NCBI GenBank assembly: GCA_013816585.1 | Contig: JACDEE010000003.1 | Span: 62,001-126,000, forward strand | DNA from: Sphingosinicella sp. | GTDB taxonomy: Bacteria; Pseudomonadota; Alphaproteobacteria; Sphingomonadales; Sphingomonadaceae | Direction: 5' to 3' | DNA: 64,000 bases | In this document: in pieces, positions 17,007 to 25,421 of the stretch | How positions within the stretch are numbered: the first letter of the stretch is position 1 | Layout: each line of letters begins with the position of its first letter | Translations under genes and position numbers: made by a program | The notes under the pieces: generated by a model | The model's input: only the letters and a program-made list of their open reading frames with translations | Told to the model about the DNA's origin: nothing | The model's database searches: none

Positions 17007-17510
17007 TCAGTTTCTTCCGGCGCTCGCGCCCAGGCTGGCAAGAAGTTCGTCCAGTTGTTCGAACTGCTCGGGCATTCCACCGCCCATTCCGGCGTCCAGA
17101 GCTTCCTTCGAGGGATAGAGTTCGCTGTAGATCAGGAGGGTCTTGTCCCCCTTTTCTTCGAACGTCACCGTGGTCACGGCGCCGCCCTCCTCTTCCTCAT
17201 TGGTCCAGACGATCCGCGAATCCGGCACCACCTCGATATAGGTGCCGAAGAATGCCATCGAGTCCGACGCGTCCTTCCCGAACTCGATCCGGTATTGGCC
17301 GCCGGTACGAACATCCATCTCGCAGGAAAGGATGCGCATTCCCATCGACTTCGGTGCCCACCATTGCATAAACAATTCGGGCTTCGACCAGGCCTCGAAC
17401 ACGATGCGCACAGGGCCATCAAAGGTTCGCGTAACGACTATTTCCCGGTCGGACTTGCGTTCCGTCACCGTGCCGCTCCGCATGCCGGGGTCACTATTCT
17501 GTTCGTTCAA
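17007..17510 (-). CDS. SRPBCC/AHSA1 domain protein
   Basis: 167 residues. The AHSA1 (activator of Hsp90 homologue) START-like fold is clear: TRTFDGPVRIVFEAWSKPEL, then WWAPKSMGMRILSCEMDVR, GGQYRIEF and a C-terminal helix. Such proteins bind hydrophobic ligands. The start is probably TTG 17510: an AAGGAG box is 7 bases upstream and it overlaps the ArsR gene by 17 bases; ATG 17483 is the alternative. ArsR/SRPBCC pairs are a common two-gene unit, and the ligand bound is generally unknown. Confidence 0.88.
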   Translation of the reverse strand: MNEQNSDPGMRSGTVTERKSDREIVVTRTFDGPVRIVFEAWSKPELFMQWWAPKSMGMRILSCEMDVRTGGQYRIEFGKDASDSMAFFGTYIEVVPDSRIVWTNEEEEGGAVTTVTFEEKGDKTLLIYSELYPSKEALDAGMGGGMPEQFEQLDELLASLGASAGRN

Positions 17511-17853
17511 CCTGTCTCTCCTTCAGTTTCAAATCTTCGATCACATCATCCAGCGCTTCGAAACGTGCGCTCCAAAGCTGGCGGTAGCTTTCCATCCACG
17601 CCGCTTCCGCCTTCAGAGCGCCAAGGCCGAGCCTGCAGGTGCGCACGCGCCCGACCTTTTCCGTCGTGACGAGGCCCGCCTGCTCCAGCACGACGACGTG
17701 CTTCTTCATGCCCGTGAGGGTCATGTGGAATTTCTCGGCAAGGTCGGTGATCGAGGCATTGGTCCGCCCCAGCTGCTCCAGAACGCCACGCCGGGTGGCA
17801 TCGGAGAGCGCGGCGAACGAGGCATCGAGGTGGGCGCTTGCATACTGAACCAT
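17494..17853 (-). CDS. ArsR-family winged-helix regulator
   Basis: 119 residues. Helix-turn-helix pattern FAALSDATRRGVLEQL, then ITDLAEKFHMTLTGMKKHVV and the beta-wing VVLEQAGLVTTEKVGRVRTC. It lacks a cluster of metal-binding cysteines, so it is of the non-metal type usually paired with SRPBCC proteins. Its ATG lies inside a perfect 20-bp palindrome, suggesting very tight self-repression. The downstream SRPBCC gene overlaps it and must be cotranscribed. Confidence 0.88.
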   Translation of the reverse strand: MVQYASAHLDASFAALSDATRRGVLEQLGRTNASITDLAEKFHMTLTGMKKHVVVLEQAGLVTTEKVGRVRTCRLGLGALKAEAAWMESYRQLWSARFEALDDVIEDLKLKERQVERTE

Positions 17854-17863
17854 ATGGTTCAGT
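17844..17863. promoter_or_regulatory. Perfect 20-bp palindrome over the ArsR start codon
   Basis: ACTGAACCATATGGTTCAGT equals its reverse complement. The ATG of the ArsR gene (17853-17851 on the minus strand) lies in its centre. A TATACT -10-like box is on the minus strand at 17873-17868, so transcription would begin within or just before the palindrome and give a leader of only about 8 bases. A bound dimer would cover both the transcription start and the start codon. Confidence 0.7.
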
Positions 17864-18127
17864 GTTTAGTATAAGCCTTTGCAGCATGCAGGGGGCCTTC
17901 GCACGGGCCGGGCATGATAAGCAGAGGATAGCGATAGATACCGAGGCGCGTCGGACTTGAACTGGCGCGCCCTCTACCGTAACCCAGCCGCGCGGACCGG
18001 GCCCCTCTGGCGACCATCCTCATATGGTTGTGATGTCGGACCGCATCGGGTTAGCCCGGTGCAGTTCCTGTAGCCTATCCTGCATCTGACTCCCCGATCC
18101 TTGAAAGCCAAGACGGAGGAGATTTCA

Positions 18128-18910
18128 ATGGACGGCATCCTTACCTTATTCAGCGATCCGGCGGTGTGGGCGGCGCTTGCTACCTTGTTGGTGATGGAGG
18201 TGGTGCTGGGCATCGACAACCTGATCTTCATCTCGATCCTGTCCAACAAATTGCCGGAACATCAACGGCAAAAGGCCCGCCGGGTCGGCATCGGCCTCGC
18301 CCTGTTCATGCGCCTCGCTTTGCTGTCGACCATCGCGTGGCTGGTGGGACTCACCGCAACCGTGTTCGACCTGGGTCTCCAGGGTGCGCCAGGGCCGCAT
18401 GGCGAACCTTCGTTCGAAACCCTGTTTTCCTGGCGAGACCTGATCCTGATCGCAGGCGGGCTCTTCCTGGTCTGGAAGGCCACCAAGGAAATTCATCATA
18501 GCGTCGATCCCACCCCCAATCAGGATATGTTCGACACCAGCCGGAAGGCGCTCACCTTCGGCGCGGCGATCGTCCAGATCCTGCTGCTGGACGTGGTATT
18601 TTCGATCGATTCGATCCTCACCGCCGTCGGAATGACCGAGCATTTGCCGATCATGGTCATCGCCGTGATTTTCGCCGTGGTCGTAATGCTGGTGGCGGCG
18701 GATCCGCTGGCCAATTTCATCAATCGAAATCCGACCGTCGTCATGCTTGCCCTGGGCTTCCTGTTGATGATCGGGGCGGTGCTGATCGCGGACGGTTTCG
18801 GCGTCCACGTTCCCAAGGGCTATATCTATACCGCCATGGCCTTTTCGGCCGGAGTGGAAGCGCTGAACATCTGGAGCCGCAAGCGGCGGGAACGTCTTGG
18901 CGAAAGCTAA
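18128..18910 (+). CDS. TerC family integral membrane protein
   Basis: 260 residues from ATG 18128, which has GGAGGAGA 6-7 bases upstream (the frame opens at 18101). About seven transmembrane helices. The TerC signatures are [17 protein letters not shown] in helix 2 with acidic GIDN, and [18 protein letters not shown], whose paired acidic residues could bind a cation. TerC proteins are implicated in metal export (manganese in some bacteria) and tellurite resistance. The gene is monocistronic and converges with a TetR gene, overlapping it by 3 bases at the stop codons. Confidence 0.9.
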   Translation: MDGILTLFSDPAVWAALATLLVMEVVLGIDNLIFISILSNKLPEHQRQKARRVGIGLALFMRLALLSTIAWLVGLTATVFDLGLQGAPGPHGEPSFETLFSWRDLILIAGGLFLVWKATKEIHHSVDPTPNQDMFDTSRKALTFGAAIVQILLLDVVFSIDSILTAVGMTEHLPIMVIAVIFAVVVMLVAADPLANFINRNPTVVMLALGFLLMIGAVLIADGFGVHVPKGYIYTAMAFSAGVEALNIWSRKRRERLGES

Positions 18911-19509
18911 AGCCGGCTGACCGCCAATTGGGCCCTCATCATATCGATGAGGATTTCCGCCGGGTTTTCGTCTGCGAGGAGCTGCGCGCTCAGGAAAGCG
19001 CCATTGATGATGATCGCCAGCTGAAGCGCCAGCTCGTCGGGGCGGGGAATATCCATCCGCTCGATAATGGTCTTCAAACGACGGCGAAGTTCAATCTTGT
19101 GCGCGAATGCAACCGCCCGGGCGGGATGGTCAAGGTCAGGGAATTCGGCGGCGACGTTGAGTTGGGGACAGCCGCGATAATGCGGTCTCGCAACTCTTTC
19201 GCCGATCCATTGGAAATGCGCTTCCAGCTCGGCCGCCGGATATTGGGCGTTGGCGACTGCAACCTGGTCCCATTTGCGCCAGAAATCCTCATCTTCCCGT
19301 TCCAGGAAGGCCCGGATCAGATCGTCCTTGGCGGGGAAGTGGCGGTAGAGGCTGGTCTTGGCAACACCCGCTTGCTCGACGATCAGATCGACCCCGACCG
19401 CCCTCACCCCCTGACGGTAAAAGAGGTCGGACGCCGTCGCCAATATGCGTTCGCGCACATCGCCAGCGCCGCTTTGCGAAGAAACATTGCTGGTTTCCGG
19501 CTTGATCAT
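18907..19509 (-). CDS. TetR-family regulator
   Basis: About 200 residues from ATG 19509 (ATG 19527 is an alternative). Helix-turn-helix: [20 protein letters not shown], then [21 protein letters not shown]-terminal ligand domain of about 130 residues with [18 protein letters not shown]. It is divergent from the saccharopine-dehydrogenase-like gene; an inverted repeat (19544-19578) lies between them, so that gene and the following RidA gene are the likely targets. Confidence 0.87.
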   Translation of the reverse strand: MIKPETSNVSSQSGAGDVRERILATASDLFYRQGVRAVGVDLIVEQAGVAKTSLYRHFPAKDDLIRAFLEREDEDFWRKWDQVAVANAQYPAAELEAHFQWIGERVARPHYRGCPQLNVAAEFPDLDHPARAVAFAHKIELRRRLKTIIERMDIPRPDELALQLAIIINGAFLSAQLLADENPAEILIDMMRAQLAVSRL

Positions 19510-19543
19510 CGATCCACGCACTAGCACCTATGTGTTGACAACG

Positions 19544-19578
19544 CTACAGATCTGTCTTGGGAACAGACAGGTCTGTAG
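19544..19578. promoter_or_regulatory. Inverted repeat between divergent TetR and oxidoreductase genes
   Basis: Arms CTACAGATCTGTC (19544-19556) and GACAGGTCTGTAG (19566-19578) match at 12 of 13 positions around a 9-base centre. A TTGACA box at 19535-19540 reads towards the oxidoreductase gene, so binding here would cover its promoter. Probable operator of the adjacent TetR protein. Confidence 0.6.
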
Positions 19579-19595
19579 CGCGATTGGAATCAAGA

Positions 19596-20645
19596 ATGAG
19601 AATTGCACCTTCAAGCCGGCCGGTCTCCGTCTATGGCGCCGGCGGTCATACCGGACGATTCGTAGTCTCGGAGCTGGAACGTCGAGGGCAGCCGGCCATT
19701 CTGGTCGGTCGCAACAGTCCTGGATTGCGCGCTTTTGCGGGCGAGAAGCCGGGCCGCGATCTCCGTATCGCCTCGCTCGACGACCCGCGCGCGCTCGACC
19801 GGGCCTTTGAGGGCGCGTCAGCAGTAATAAATTGCGCCGGGTCCTTTCTCGACACCGCCGCGCCCGTAGTGGAGGCAGCGCTGCGGGCCAATATCCATTA
19901 TGTGGACGTCGCCCCCGAGCAGGCGGCGGCCCAGGCCGTGTTCGACGAATATGACGAGGCGGCAAAGGCGGCCGGTATCGTGATCGTCCCCGCTTTTGGT
20001 TTCTACGGCGGCCTGGCGGACCTGCTGGCAACGGCGGCAATGGGCGATTGGGAACGTGCCGACGAGATCCGTATCGGAATCGTACTCGACAGCTGGAAGC
20101 CCACTTTGGGCACAAGACTGACCGGCGAGCGCAATAATGGCCCGCGTTATGTGATTTCCAATGGTAAGCTGGCACCGCTTTCAGAGCCGCGCGCTCGTTT
20201 GAATTGGAACTTCCCGGAGCCCTTCGGTAATCTGGAAATGACCGAACTGGCTCTGTCGGAAATCATCACCATTTCGCGCCATTTGCAGGCGTCCGAAATC
20301 CATCCCTTCATGAACGATACTCCGCTCGCCGATCTTCACGACCCGGACACGCCGCCCCCGATTGCGACGGACGAAAGCGGCCGGTCGGACCAGTTGTTCA
20401 TCATGGAAGTTCTGGTGCGCAAAGAGAGCGATGAGCGCCGCGCCACCGCGAAGGGCCGGGACATTTACGCCACTTCCGCGCCGATGGTGGTGGAAGCGGT
20501 CGAGCGGATGCTGGCACCCGGCTTTGACGCGGTCGGCGCCAAGGCAGCGGGCGAGATCTTCGACGCGGGCGATTTTCTGAATTCGCTGTGCGATGAATAT
20601 TTCTCGGTCGAATATGCTGCCGCACCGGCAGACCTTGCACTTTGA
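19596..20645 (+). CDS. Saccharopine dehydrogenase-like NAD(P)-binding protein
   Basis: 349 residues from ATG 19596. Rossmann nucleotide-binding motif at the N-terminus: VSVYGAGGHTGRFVVSELER, then VLVGRNS- and SAVINCAGSF-type strands. This matches the saccharopine dehydrogenase NADP-binding domain (trans-acting enoyl reductase-like group). The C-terminal 200 residues are not diagnostic. It is followed 12 bases later by a RidA gene and preceded by a divergent TetR gene, suggesting an inducible two-gene catabolic or detoxification unit. The substrate is not known. Confidence 0.78.
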   Translation: MRIAPSSRPVSVYGAGGHTGRFVVSELERRGQPAILVGRNSPGLRAFAGEKPGRDLRIASLDDPRALDRAFEGASAVINCAGSFLDTAAPVVEAALRANIHYVDVAPEQAAAQAVFDEYDEAAKAAGIVIVPAFGFYGGLADLLATAAMGDWERADEIRIGIVLDSWKPTLGTRLTGERNNGPRYVISNGKLAPLSEPRARLNWNFPEPFGNLEMTELALSEIITISRHLQASEIHPFMNDTPLADLHDPDTPPPIATDESGRSDQLFIMEVLVRKESDERRATAKGRDIYATSAPMVVEAVERMLAPGFDAVGAKAAGEIFDAGDFLNSLCDEYFSVEYAAAPADLAL

Positions 20646-20657
20646 AAGGCCCCCTCA

Positions 20658-21053
20658 TTGACCCTGCAATGCATTAATCCGGACGGAATACCGACGCCCG
20701 AACATTATAGCCATGTCGTGGTGGCGCAAGGCAGCCGCCTGGTGTTCGTCGCCGGCCAGACGGCGGAGGAGGATGAAGGCAATCTGGTCGGACCGGGCGA
20801 TATGGTAAAGCAGGCCAGGCAGGTCTTTGCCAATATCGGACGCGCTCTCGCCGCCGCGGGCGCAAGGCCGTCGCAAGTGACCAAGCTCAATATCTTTGTC
20901 GCGGGCTATAAACGCGAGCATCTGGAAATGATCGAGCAAGGCAGGATCTCGCTATTCGCCGATCACAAGCCCGCCGACACTCTGATCGGCGTAGCCGCCT
21001 TGTCGCACGGTGATTATATGCTGGAAGTCGATGCGGTGGCGGTGATCGGCTAA
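20658..21053 (+). CDS. RidA/YjgF/YER057c family protein
   Basis: 131 residues from a TTG start with GAAAGG about 8 bases upstream. Typical Rid fold: SHVVVAQGSRLVFVAGQTA near the N-terminus, QARQVFANIGRALAAAGA in the long helix, and KLNIFVAGY- and DYMLEVDAVAVIG strands at the C-terminus. The canonical Arg of the deaminase active site is not evident in the usual C-R-position, so it may not be a classical 2-iminobutanoate deaminase but one of the Rid subfamilies linked to other catabolic pathways. Cotranscribed with the upstream oxidoreductase. Confidence 0.85.
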   Translation: MTLQCINPDGIPTPEHYSHVVVAQGSRLVFVAGQTAEEDEGNLVGPGDMVKQARQVFANIGRALAAAGARPSQVTKLNIFVAGYKREHLEMIEQGRISLFADHKPADTLIGVAALSHGDYMLEVDAVAVIG

Positions 21054-22240
21054 AGTGCCGGCCATTCACGGGCAAAAGTCGAAGGTACGTCTTCACCGGG
21101 GATGGCCTGCCCGAAATAGTAGCCCTGGGCGGTGTCGCAGCCATTCTGCTTCAGGAACGCGACCTGTTCCTTTGTCTCCACACCCTCGGCGATTACTTCC
21201 TTGTCGAGCCCCTTGGCGAGGCCGATCATCGCCCTGACGATCGAGGCCGAAGATTTTTCGCCCAAAGTCGATACGAAGCTGCGGTCGATCTTGATCGTAT
21301 CCACAGGCAAGGCCCGCAAATGAGTGAGTGAGGCATAGCCGGTTCCGAAATCATCGAGCGCGATCGAGATATTGGCGTTGGAAAGCCGTTCCAGCGTCCT
21401 GCGCACATGGGTGTGCGGGTCGAAAGCGACCGTTTCCAACACCTCGATCTGAATCGAATCCGGTCGCACGCCGGCTCGCGCCAATTGCTGCAGCACCTCT
21501 TCCGCATAATTGGGGTTTTCGAGGTCCCGGCCAGAGGCGTTGAACGAGATGCGGCCAAAGGGAATATCGCTCTTCAGCCACCCCGCCACATCCAAAAGTA
21601 TGCATTCCAACATTCGTCGGCTGAGCTTTTCCCCCAGGGCCGGATCGGCAAAGGCATCCCGGATCGCGTTGGCGGTGTCAGCCCGGCTGTCCGCCCCATC
21701 CCACCGCAGCAAGGCTTCGAATCCGTTGGGCCGTCCTGTGCGGAGATCAACCTTCGGCTGATAATGCGGAACCACCCTGTCGCCCTTCAGCGCGCCCCGG
21801 ATGGCGAGATTGTCGGTCGGCCCGGCCGACTTGAGGGATCGGAAGCCGGAATGGAGCACGGCCAGAAGCTGGTCGTCGGTAAACGGCTTCTGCAGATATT
21901 CGACCGCGCCCTTCTTGATCGCCTCGACAGCCACGGGAATGTCGCCTTGGCCCGACATCAGAATGAACGGCCATTCGATCGCCTGGCTGAGAAGTTTCTG
22001 CTGAAGCTTCAGCCCCGACATTCCCGGCATGTTGAAATCGCACAATATGCAGCCGGGCTCCAGCGAGTCAGCCGAATGGAGGAAGCTTTCGGCACCGGAA
22101 AAAGTGCGGTTGGGAATACCCAGCGACTGGAGCAGGAAGGCTGCGGAGGCGAGCACATCGCCGTCATCATCGATGATGTAGACGAAAGAATCCGGGGCGA
22201 GCGCAGTGGCGGACCTGTTGGAGACACTGTTCTCCGACAT
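21050..22240 (-). CDS. Response regulator with EAL cyclic-di-GMP phosphodiesterase domain
   Basis: 396 residues. The receiver domain is at 19-130 with phospho-acceptor Asp68 (CDFNMPG), acidic pocket DDD and conserved Lys in QKPF. The EAL domain is at about 145-390 with the catalytic residues present: FEALLRW (Glu), NASGRDL (Asn), EVLET (Glu), DDFGTG (Asp-Asp), KIDRSF (Lys), EGVE (Glu) and QGYYFG (Gln). It should hydrolyse cyclic-di-GMP when the receiver is phosphorylated. No GGDEF domain. It lies 149 bases after the type I secretion operon with a (CATTC)n repeat in its upstream region. No cognate kinase nearby. Confidence 0.93.
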   Translation of the reverse strand: MSENSVSNRSATALAPDSFVYIIDDDGDVLASAAFLLQSLGIPNRTFSGAESFLHSADSLEPGCILCDFNMPGMSGLKLQQKLLSQAIEWPFILMSGQGDIPVAVEAIKKGAVEYLQKPFTDDQLLAVLHSGFRSLKSAGPTDNLAIRGALKGDRVVPHYQPKVDLRTGRPNGFEALLRWDGADSRADTANAIRDAFADPALGEKLSRRMLECILLDVAGWLKSDIPFGRISFNASGRDLENPNYAEEVLQQLARAGVRPDSIQIEVLETVAFDPHTHVRRTLERLSNANISIALDDFGTGYASLTHLRALPVDTIKIDRSFVSTLGEKSSASIVRAMIGLAKGLDKEVIAEGVETKEQVAFLKQNGCDTAQGYYFGQAIPGEDVPSTFAREWPAL

Positions 22241-22290
22241 CTAGGCCGCCACCGCGGGGCTCATATTCTCACCGCATTCACTTCAATTCC

Positions 22291-22333
22291 CATTCCATTC
22301 CATTCCATTCCATTCCATTCCATTCCATTCCAT
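22291..22333. repeat. (CATTC)8 pentanucleotide microsatellite
   Basis: Eight uninterrupted CATTC units at 22291-22330 plus a partial CAT, and one degenerate copy on the left. It lies between the stop of the HlyD gene and the start of the REC-EAL gene, 51-93 bases upstream of the latter ATG. Because the unit is five bases and lies outside coding sequence, copy number changes would alter spacing in the promoter or leader of the phosphodiesterase gene. Confidence 0.95.
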
Positions 22334-22389
22334 CGGACAACCAGCGACTGGCTGTTTCAGGTCCCTAGACCATCGGGGTGAAGCTATTC

Positions 22390-23691
22390 TTACTGTTCCC
22401 GGAACGCGGTTTGCCCAAGCTTGCGGATCGGGCTGAAAATATAGTCGAGTACGGAGCGCTTGTCGCCCAGCAGGCTGACGTCGGCGACCATGCCAGGGCC
22501 GATCGGGAGCGGCTTGCCGGCGGCGTCGGTCAGCCGGTCGGCCGTGGCGACGCGGACCGTATAGAAGCTTTCGCCGGTCCGCTCGACCACCGTCGCATCC
22601 GGAGAGATTGCGACCACCTTGCCGTCCAGCTGTCCATAGATCGAGGAATCATACGCAGTGACGCTGATCCGCGCATTCTGGTCCAGCCGCACCCAGCCGA
22701 TATCGGCCGGCCGGACCTGGACTTCGACCAGCATGCTGTCTTCGCTTGGCACGATTTCCACTAGCGGCGCGCCCGGCGCCACCGTTCCGCCCACGGTCGT
22801 CACCAGCACGCGGTTGACCCGGCCCGGCAAGGGCGATCGAACTTCGGTCCGGTCGACCCGCGCCGACAGTGCCGGCAGCGATCGGCGAAGCGCCACCATT
22901 TCGGCCTGGGCCGCGGCCAGATCCTGTGCGGCGCGTGACCGCCAATCCTGGCGCTGCTGGGCAAGGGTTGCCTGCCCTTCCGCCACTTGCGATTGCGCGC
23001 GCGTGACGGCGGCGGCCGCAGCTGCGACCTCGCTGCCGGCCACCGAAGCCGCATTTTCCGCCTGGATCAGCGAAAGGCGGGGTTCGATGCCCCGTTCGAC
23101 CAGGGGGCGGATCAGATTGAGTTCGGTCTGCGCCGCGCGAAAGGCGGACCGGCGCGCGTTGAGCGCGGCTTCGGATTCCGCGACGCTGCGCCGCGCCTGA
23201 GTAATCCGCGCCGAGGCTGCGGCCAGCAGGCTGTTCAGATCGGCGATGCGCGAGGCGTGGAGCGCCCGTTCAATCGCGATCTGCTCGGCCAGCGCAGGGT
23301 CGGAAGCGGCGGGAAAGGTGGGAACGCGGCCGGACACTTCGGCTTCGAGCCGGGCGATCCGCGCCCTGAGTGCATTGAATTGCGACTGGTTGCTGGAAAA
23401 ATCAGATCCGGTAGCGGTCTGGTCCATCCGAACGAGCGGCTGGCCGCGGCCCACCATGTCGCCCGTCTTGACCAATATCTGCTCGACGATCCCGCCCTCG
23501 AGGTTCGACACGATCTGGAGCTGCGAACTGGGAACCACCCGTCCCTGCCCCCGCACCGTCCGGTCGAGCTCGGTCAGTGCAGCCCAGATGAAGAAAATGA
23601 CGATGAAGCCCAATATTCCCCAAAGGAGCCAATTGGACGCGCGTGCCGGGCGGACGCGGGAGATATATTCGTCGAGGGACATGTTGTTCAT
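22390..23691 (-). CDS. HlyD-family type I secretion adaptor
   Basis: 433 residues. One transmembrane helix at about 21-40 (WLLWGILGFIVIFFIWAALT), then the family motif ELDRTVRGQGRVVPSSQLQI, SNLEGGIVEQILVKTGDMV (first lipoyl half), a long coiled-coil with Ala/Arg/Gln heptads at about 100-270 and the second lipoyl and beta-barrel part ending near SVLDYIFSPIRKLGQTAF. It is the periplasmic adaptor linking the ABC exporter to the TolC-like channel. ATG overlaps the ABC gene stop by 4 bases. Confidence 0.93.
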   Translation of the reverse strand: MNNMSLDEYISRVRPARASNWLLWGILGFIVIFFIWAALTELDRTVRGQGRVVPSSQLQIVSNLEGGIVEQILVKTGDMVGRGQPLVRMDQTATGSDFSSNQSQFNALRARIARLEAEVSGRVPTFPAASDPALAEQIAIERALHASRIADLNSLLAAASARITQARRSVAESEAALNARRSAFRAAQTELNLIRPLVERGIEPRLSLIQAENAASVAGSEVAAAAAAVTRAQSQVAEGQATLAQQRQDWRSRAAQDLAAAQAEMVALRRSLPALSARVDRTEVRSPLPGRVNRVLVTTVGGTVAPGAPLVEIVPSEDSMLVEVQVRPADIGWVRLDQNARISVTAYDSSIYGQLDGKVVAISPDATVVERTGESFYTVRVATADRLTDAAGKPLPIGPGMVADVSLLGDKRSVLDYIFSPIRKLGQTAFREQ

Positions 23692-25421
23692 TCGGCCGCG
23701 GCCCTCGGACGGTTGAGTTGCGCCAATATCTTGTCGCGGGGTCCGTCGGCGATGATCTTGCCCTTGTCGACGATGATGACCCGGCTCGCCAGGCGCAGGA
23801 AGGGCGTACGGTGGGTGATGACGATGAAGGTTCGGCCCGCCAGATCCTTTTCGAGCCGAAGCAGCAATCCGTTTTCGGTCTGCTGGTCCATCGCGCTGGA
23901 AGGTTCGTCGAACAACAGGACCGGCGGCCGGCCCGCCAAGGCGCGAGCGATCGCAATCGACTGGCGCTGGCCACCGGACAATCCCTCGCCCCGATCAGCC
24001 AACTTCAGATCATAACCGTTGACGATCTGGCCCATGAATTGATGCGTGCCCGAAAGCTCGGTCGCGCGGAGCATTTCCGCATCGTCTATACCTTCGCGGT
24101 CCAGCACGATGTTTTCGCGCACCGAACCCGACAGGAGCAGGCTTTCCTGCATCGCGCTTCCGATCCGCCGGCGGAGATCGATCGGATCGAATTGCCGGAT
24201 GTCGGTCCCGTCAAGCAGGATGACGCCTTCTTCCTGCTCGTAAAGTCCCAGCAGCAGCCGCGCGATCGTCGATTTTCCTGAACCAACGCGTCCCAGCAAC
24301 GCCAGATGTTCGCCGGGTTCGAGGGTAAAGCTGATACCCTCCAGCGCCTTTTCGGATGCGCCGGGATAGCGGAAATGGACATTGCGGAATTCGATCTTAC
24401 CCTTGGTGACGGCGGGTCTCAGGGCCTCGCCGCTCGGCCCTTCGGGCTTCGATTCCATCAAGGCGTTGATCTGCCGGTAGGCGGTGCGGGTGGAGGTAAC
24501 ACGCGACAGCAGCACCGCAATCTGACCCAGCGGCGCCACCGCGCGCCCGCCGAGGATCGAGCAGGCGATAAGACCGCCCATGGTGAGATGCTGGGCGGCG
24601 ATCATGCCGACACCCGCGACGACTACGCCGGCATAGGAAATCATCTGCGCGCTGCCGGCCACCGTTACGGCGAAATTGGACACGAGGCGCTGGCGAAGCG
24701 AGACGTCGCTATGGGATTCGATAGCCCCGATCCAGCGTTTGGAAAGGATCGGCGCGGCGCCCGAAGTCTTGACGGTCTCGAGGGCCCCGATCGTTTCGAC
24801 CAGCACCGATTGCTTGAGCAAACCCTGCGACATGGCCTGCGACGACAGGCGGTCCATGAGCGGCTGCGTAACCGCGCCGGCGATGATCACCAGGGGGATC
24901 ATCGCCATCGGCACGAACACCAAAGGTCCGCCGATAATCGCTATCACGGTCAGCGTGATCAGGATGAAGGGAACATCCACGATCGCGGTCAGCGTCGCCG
25001 ATGCGAAGAATTCGCGGAGCGTCTCCAGCTCGCGCACCACGCCGGCCAGCGCGCCGGTCGAGCCCCTTTTCTCGTCCAGGCGAAGCAGCAGTAATTTGTT
25101 GAAGACGCTTTCGCCCACCTCGCGGTCGATCCGCGCGCCGGCCACGTCGACGAAATAAGCGCGCAACGTCTTGAGCGCGAAATCAAAGATCAGGACGATC
25201 GCCAGGCCGATGGTCAAGGCGACGAGCGATGACGTCGCATTGTTCGGCAGCACCATGTCGTAGACGACCATGGTGAAAAGCGAGCTGACGAGGGCGAAGA
25301 TGTTGATCACTACCGCCGCCAAAGCAACGCGCGTGTAGATCGAGCGATTGCGGCGCATCGGCTCCATCAGCCAGGGCGCGAACCTCCGCTTGGGAGGTTC
25401 TATCAATGTTTCGTCGCTCAT
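23688..25421 (-). CDS. Type I secretion ABC transporter (membrane + ATPase)
   Basis: 577 residues. The N-terminal half is a six-helix transmembrane domain (about 30-310), the C-terminal half an ATPase: Walker A GRVGSGKST, Q-loop region AMQESLLLSG, signature GLSGGQRQS and Walker B VLLFDEPSSAMD with the H-loop THRT. It lacks the roughly 120-residue N-terminal C39 or C39-like domain found in HlyB and LapB-type exporters, so it resembles the PrtD/short form. With the TolC-like and HlyD-like genes it forms a complete type I secretion machine. No obvious RTX substrate gene is in the window. Confidence 0.92.
   Translation of the reverse strand: MSDETLIEPPKRRFAPWLMEPMRRNRSIYTRVALAAVVINIFALVSSLFTMVVYDMVLPNNATSSLVALTIGLAIVLIFDFALKTLRAYFVDVAGARIDREVGESVFNKLLLLRLDEKRGSTGALAGVVRELETLREFFASATLTAIVDVPFILITLTVIAIIGGPLVFVPMAMIPLVIIAGAVTQPLMDRLSSQAMSQGLLKQSVLVETIGALETVKTSGAAPILSKRWIGAIESHSDVSLRQRLVSNFAVTVAGSAQMISYAGVVVAGVGMIAAQHLTMGGLIACSILGGRAVAPLGQIAVLLSRVTSTRTAYRQINALMESKPEGPSGEALRPAVTKGKIEFRNVHFRYPGASEKALEGISFTLEPGEHLALLGRVGSGKSTIARLLLGLYEQEEGVILLDGTDIRQFDPIDLRRRIGSAMQESLLLSGSVRENIVLDREGIDDAEMLRATELSGTHQFMGQIVNGYDLKLADRGEGLSGGQRQSIAIARALAGRPPVLLFDEPSSAMDQQTENGLLLRLEKDLAGRTFIVITHRTPFLRLASRVIIVDKGKIIADGPRDKILAQLNRPRAAAE

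Noticed and set aside
17875-18127. A manganese riboswitch (yybP-ykoY) before the TerC gene
   Set aside because: TerC genes are sometimes under this riboswitch, but I cannot find its conserved loops in this 250-base region and see only an ordinary ribosome site.
22291-22333. The CATTC repeat as human satellite contamination
   Set aside because: CATTC is the unit of human satellite III, but the repeat is short, sits between two bacterial genes in continuous sequence, and nothing else points to foreign DNA.
22987-24015. Long plus-strand open frames opposite the secretion operon (for example 22987-24015 and 24306-25094)
   Set aside because: They are antisense shadows of the HlyD and ABC genes, which have clear motifs and 4-base overlaps; the shadow proteins have the His/Arg-rich composition typical of high-GC antisense frames.
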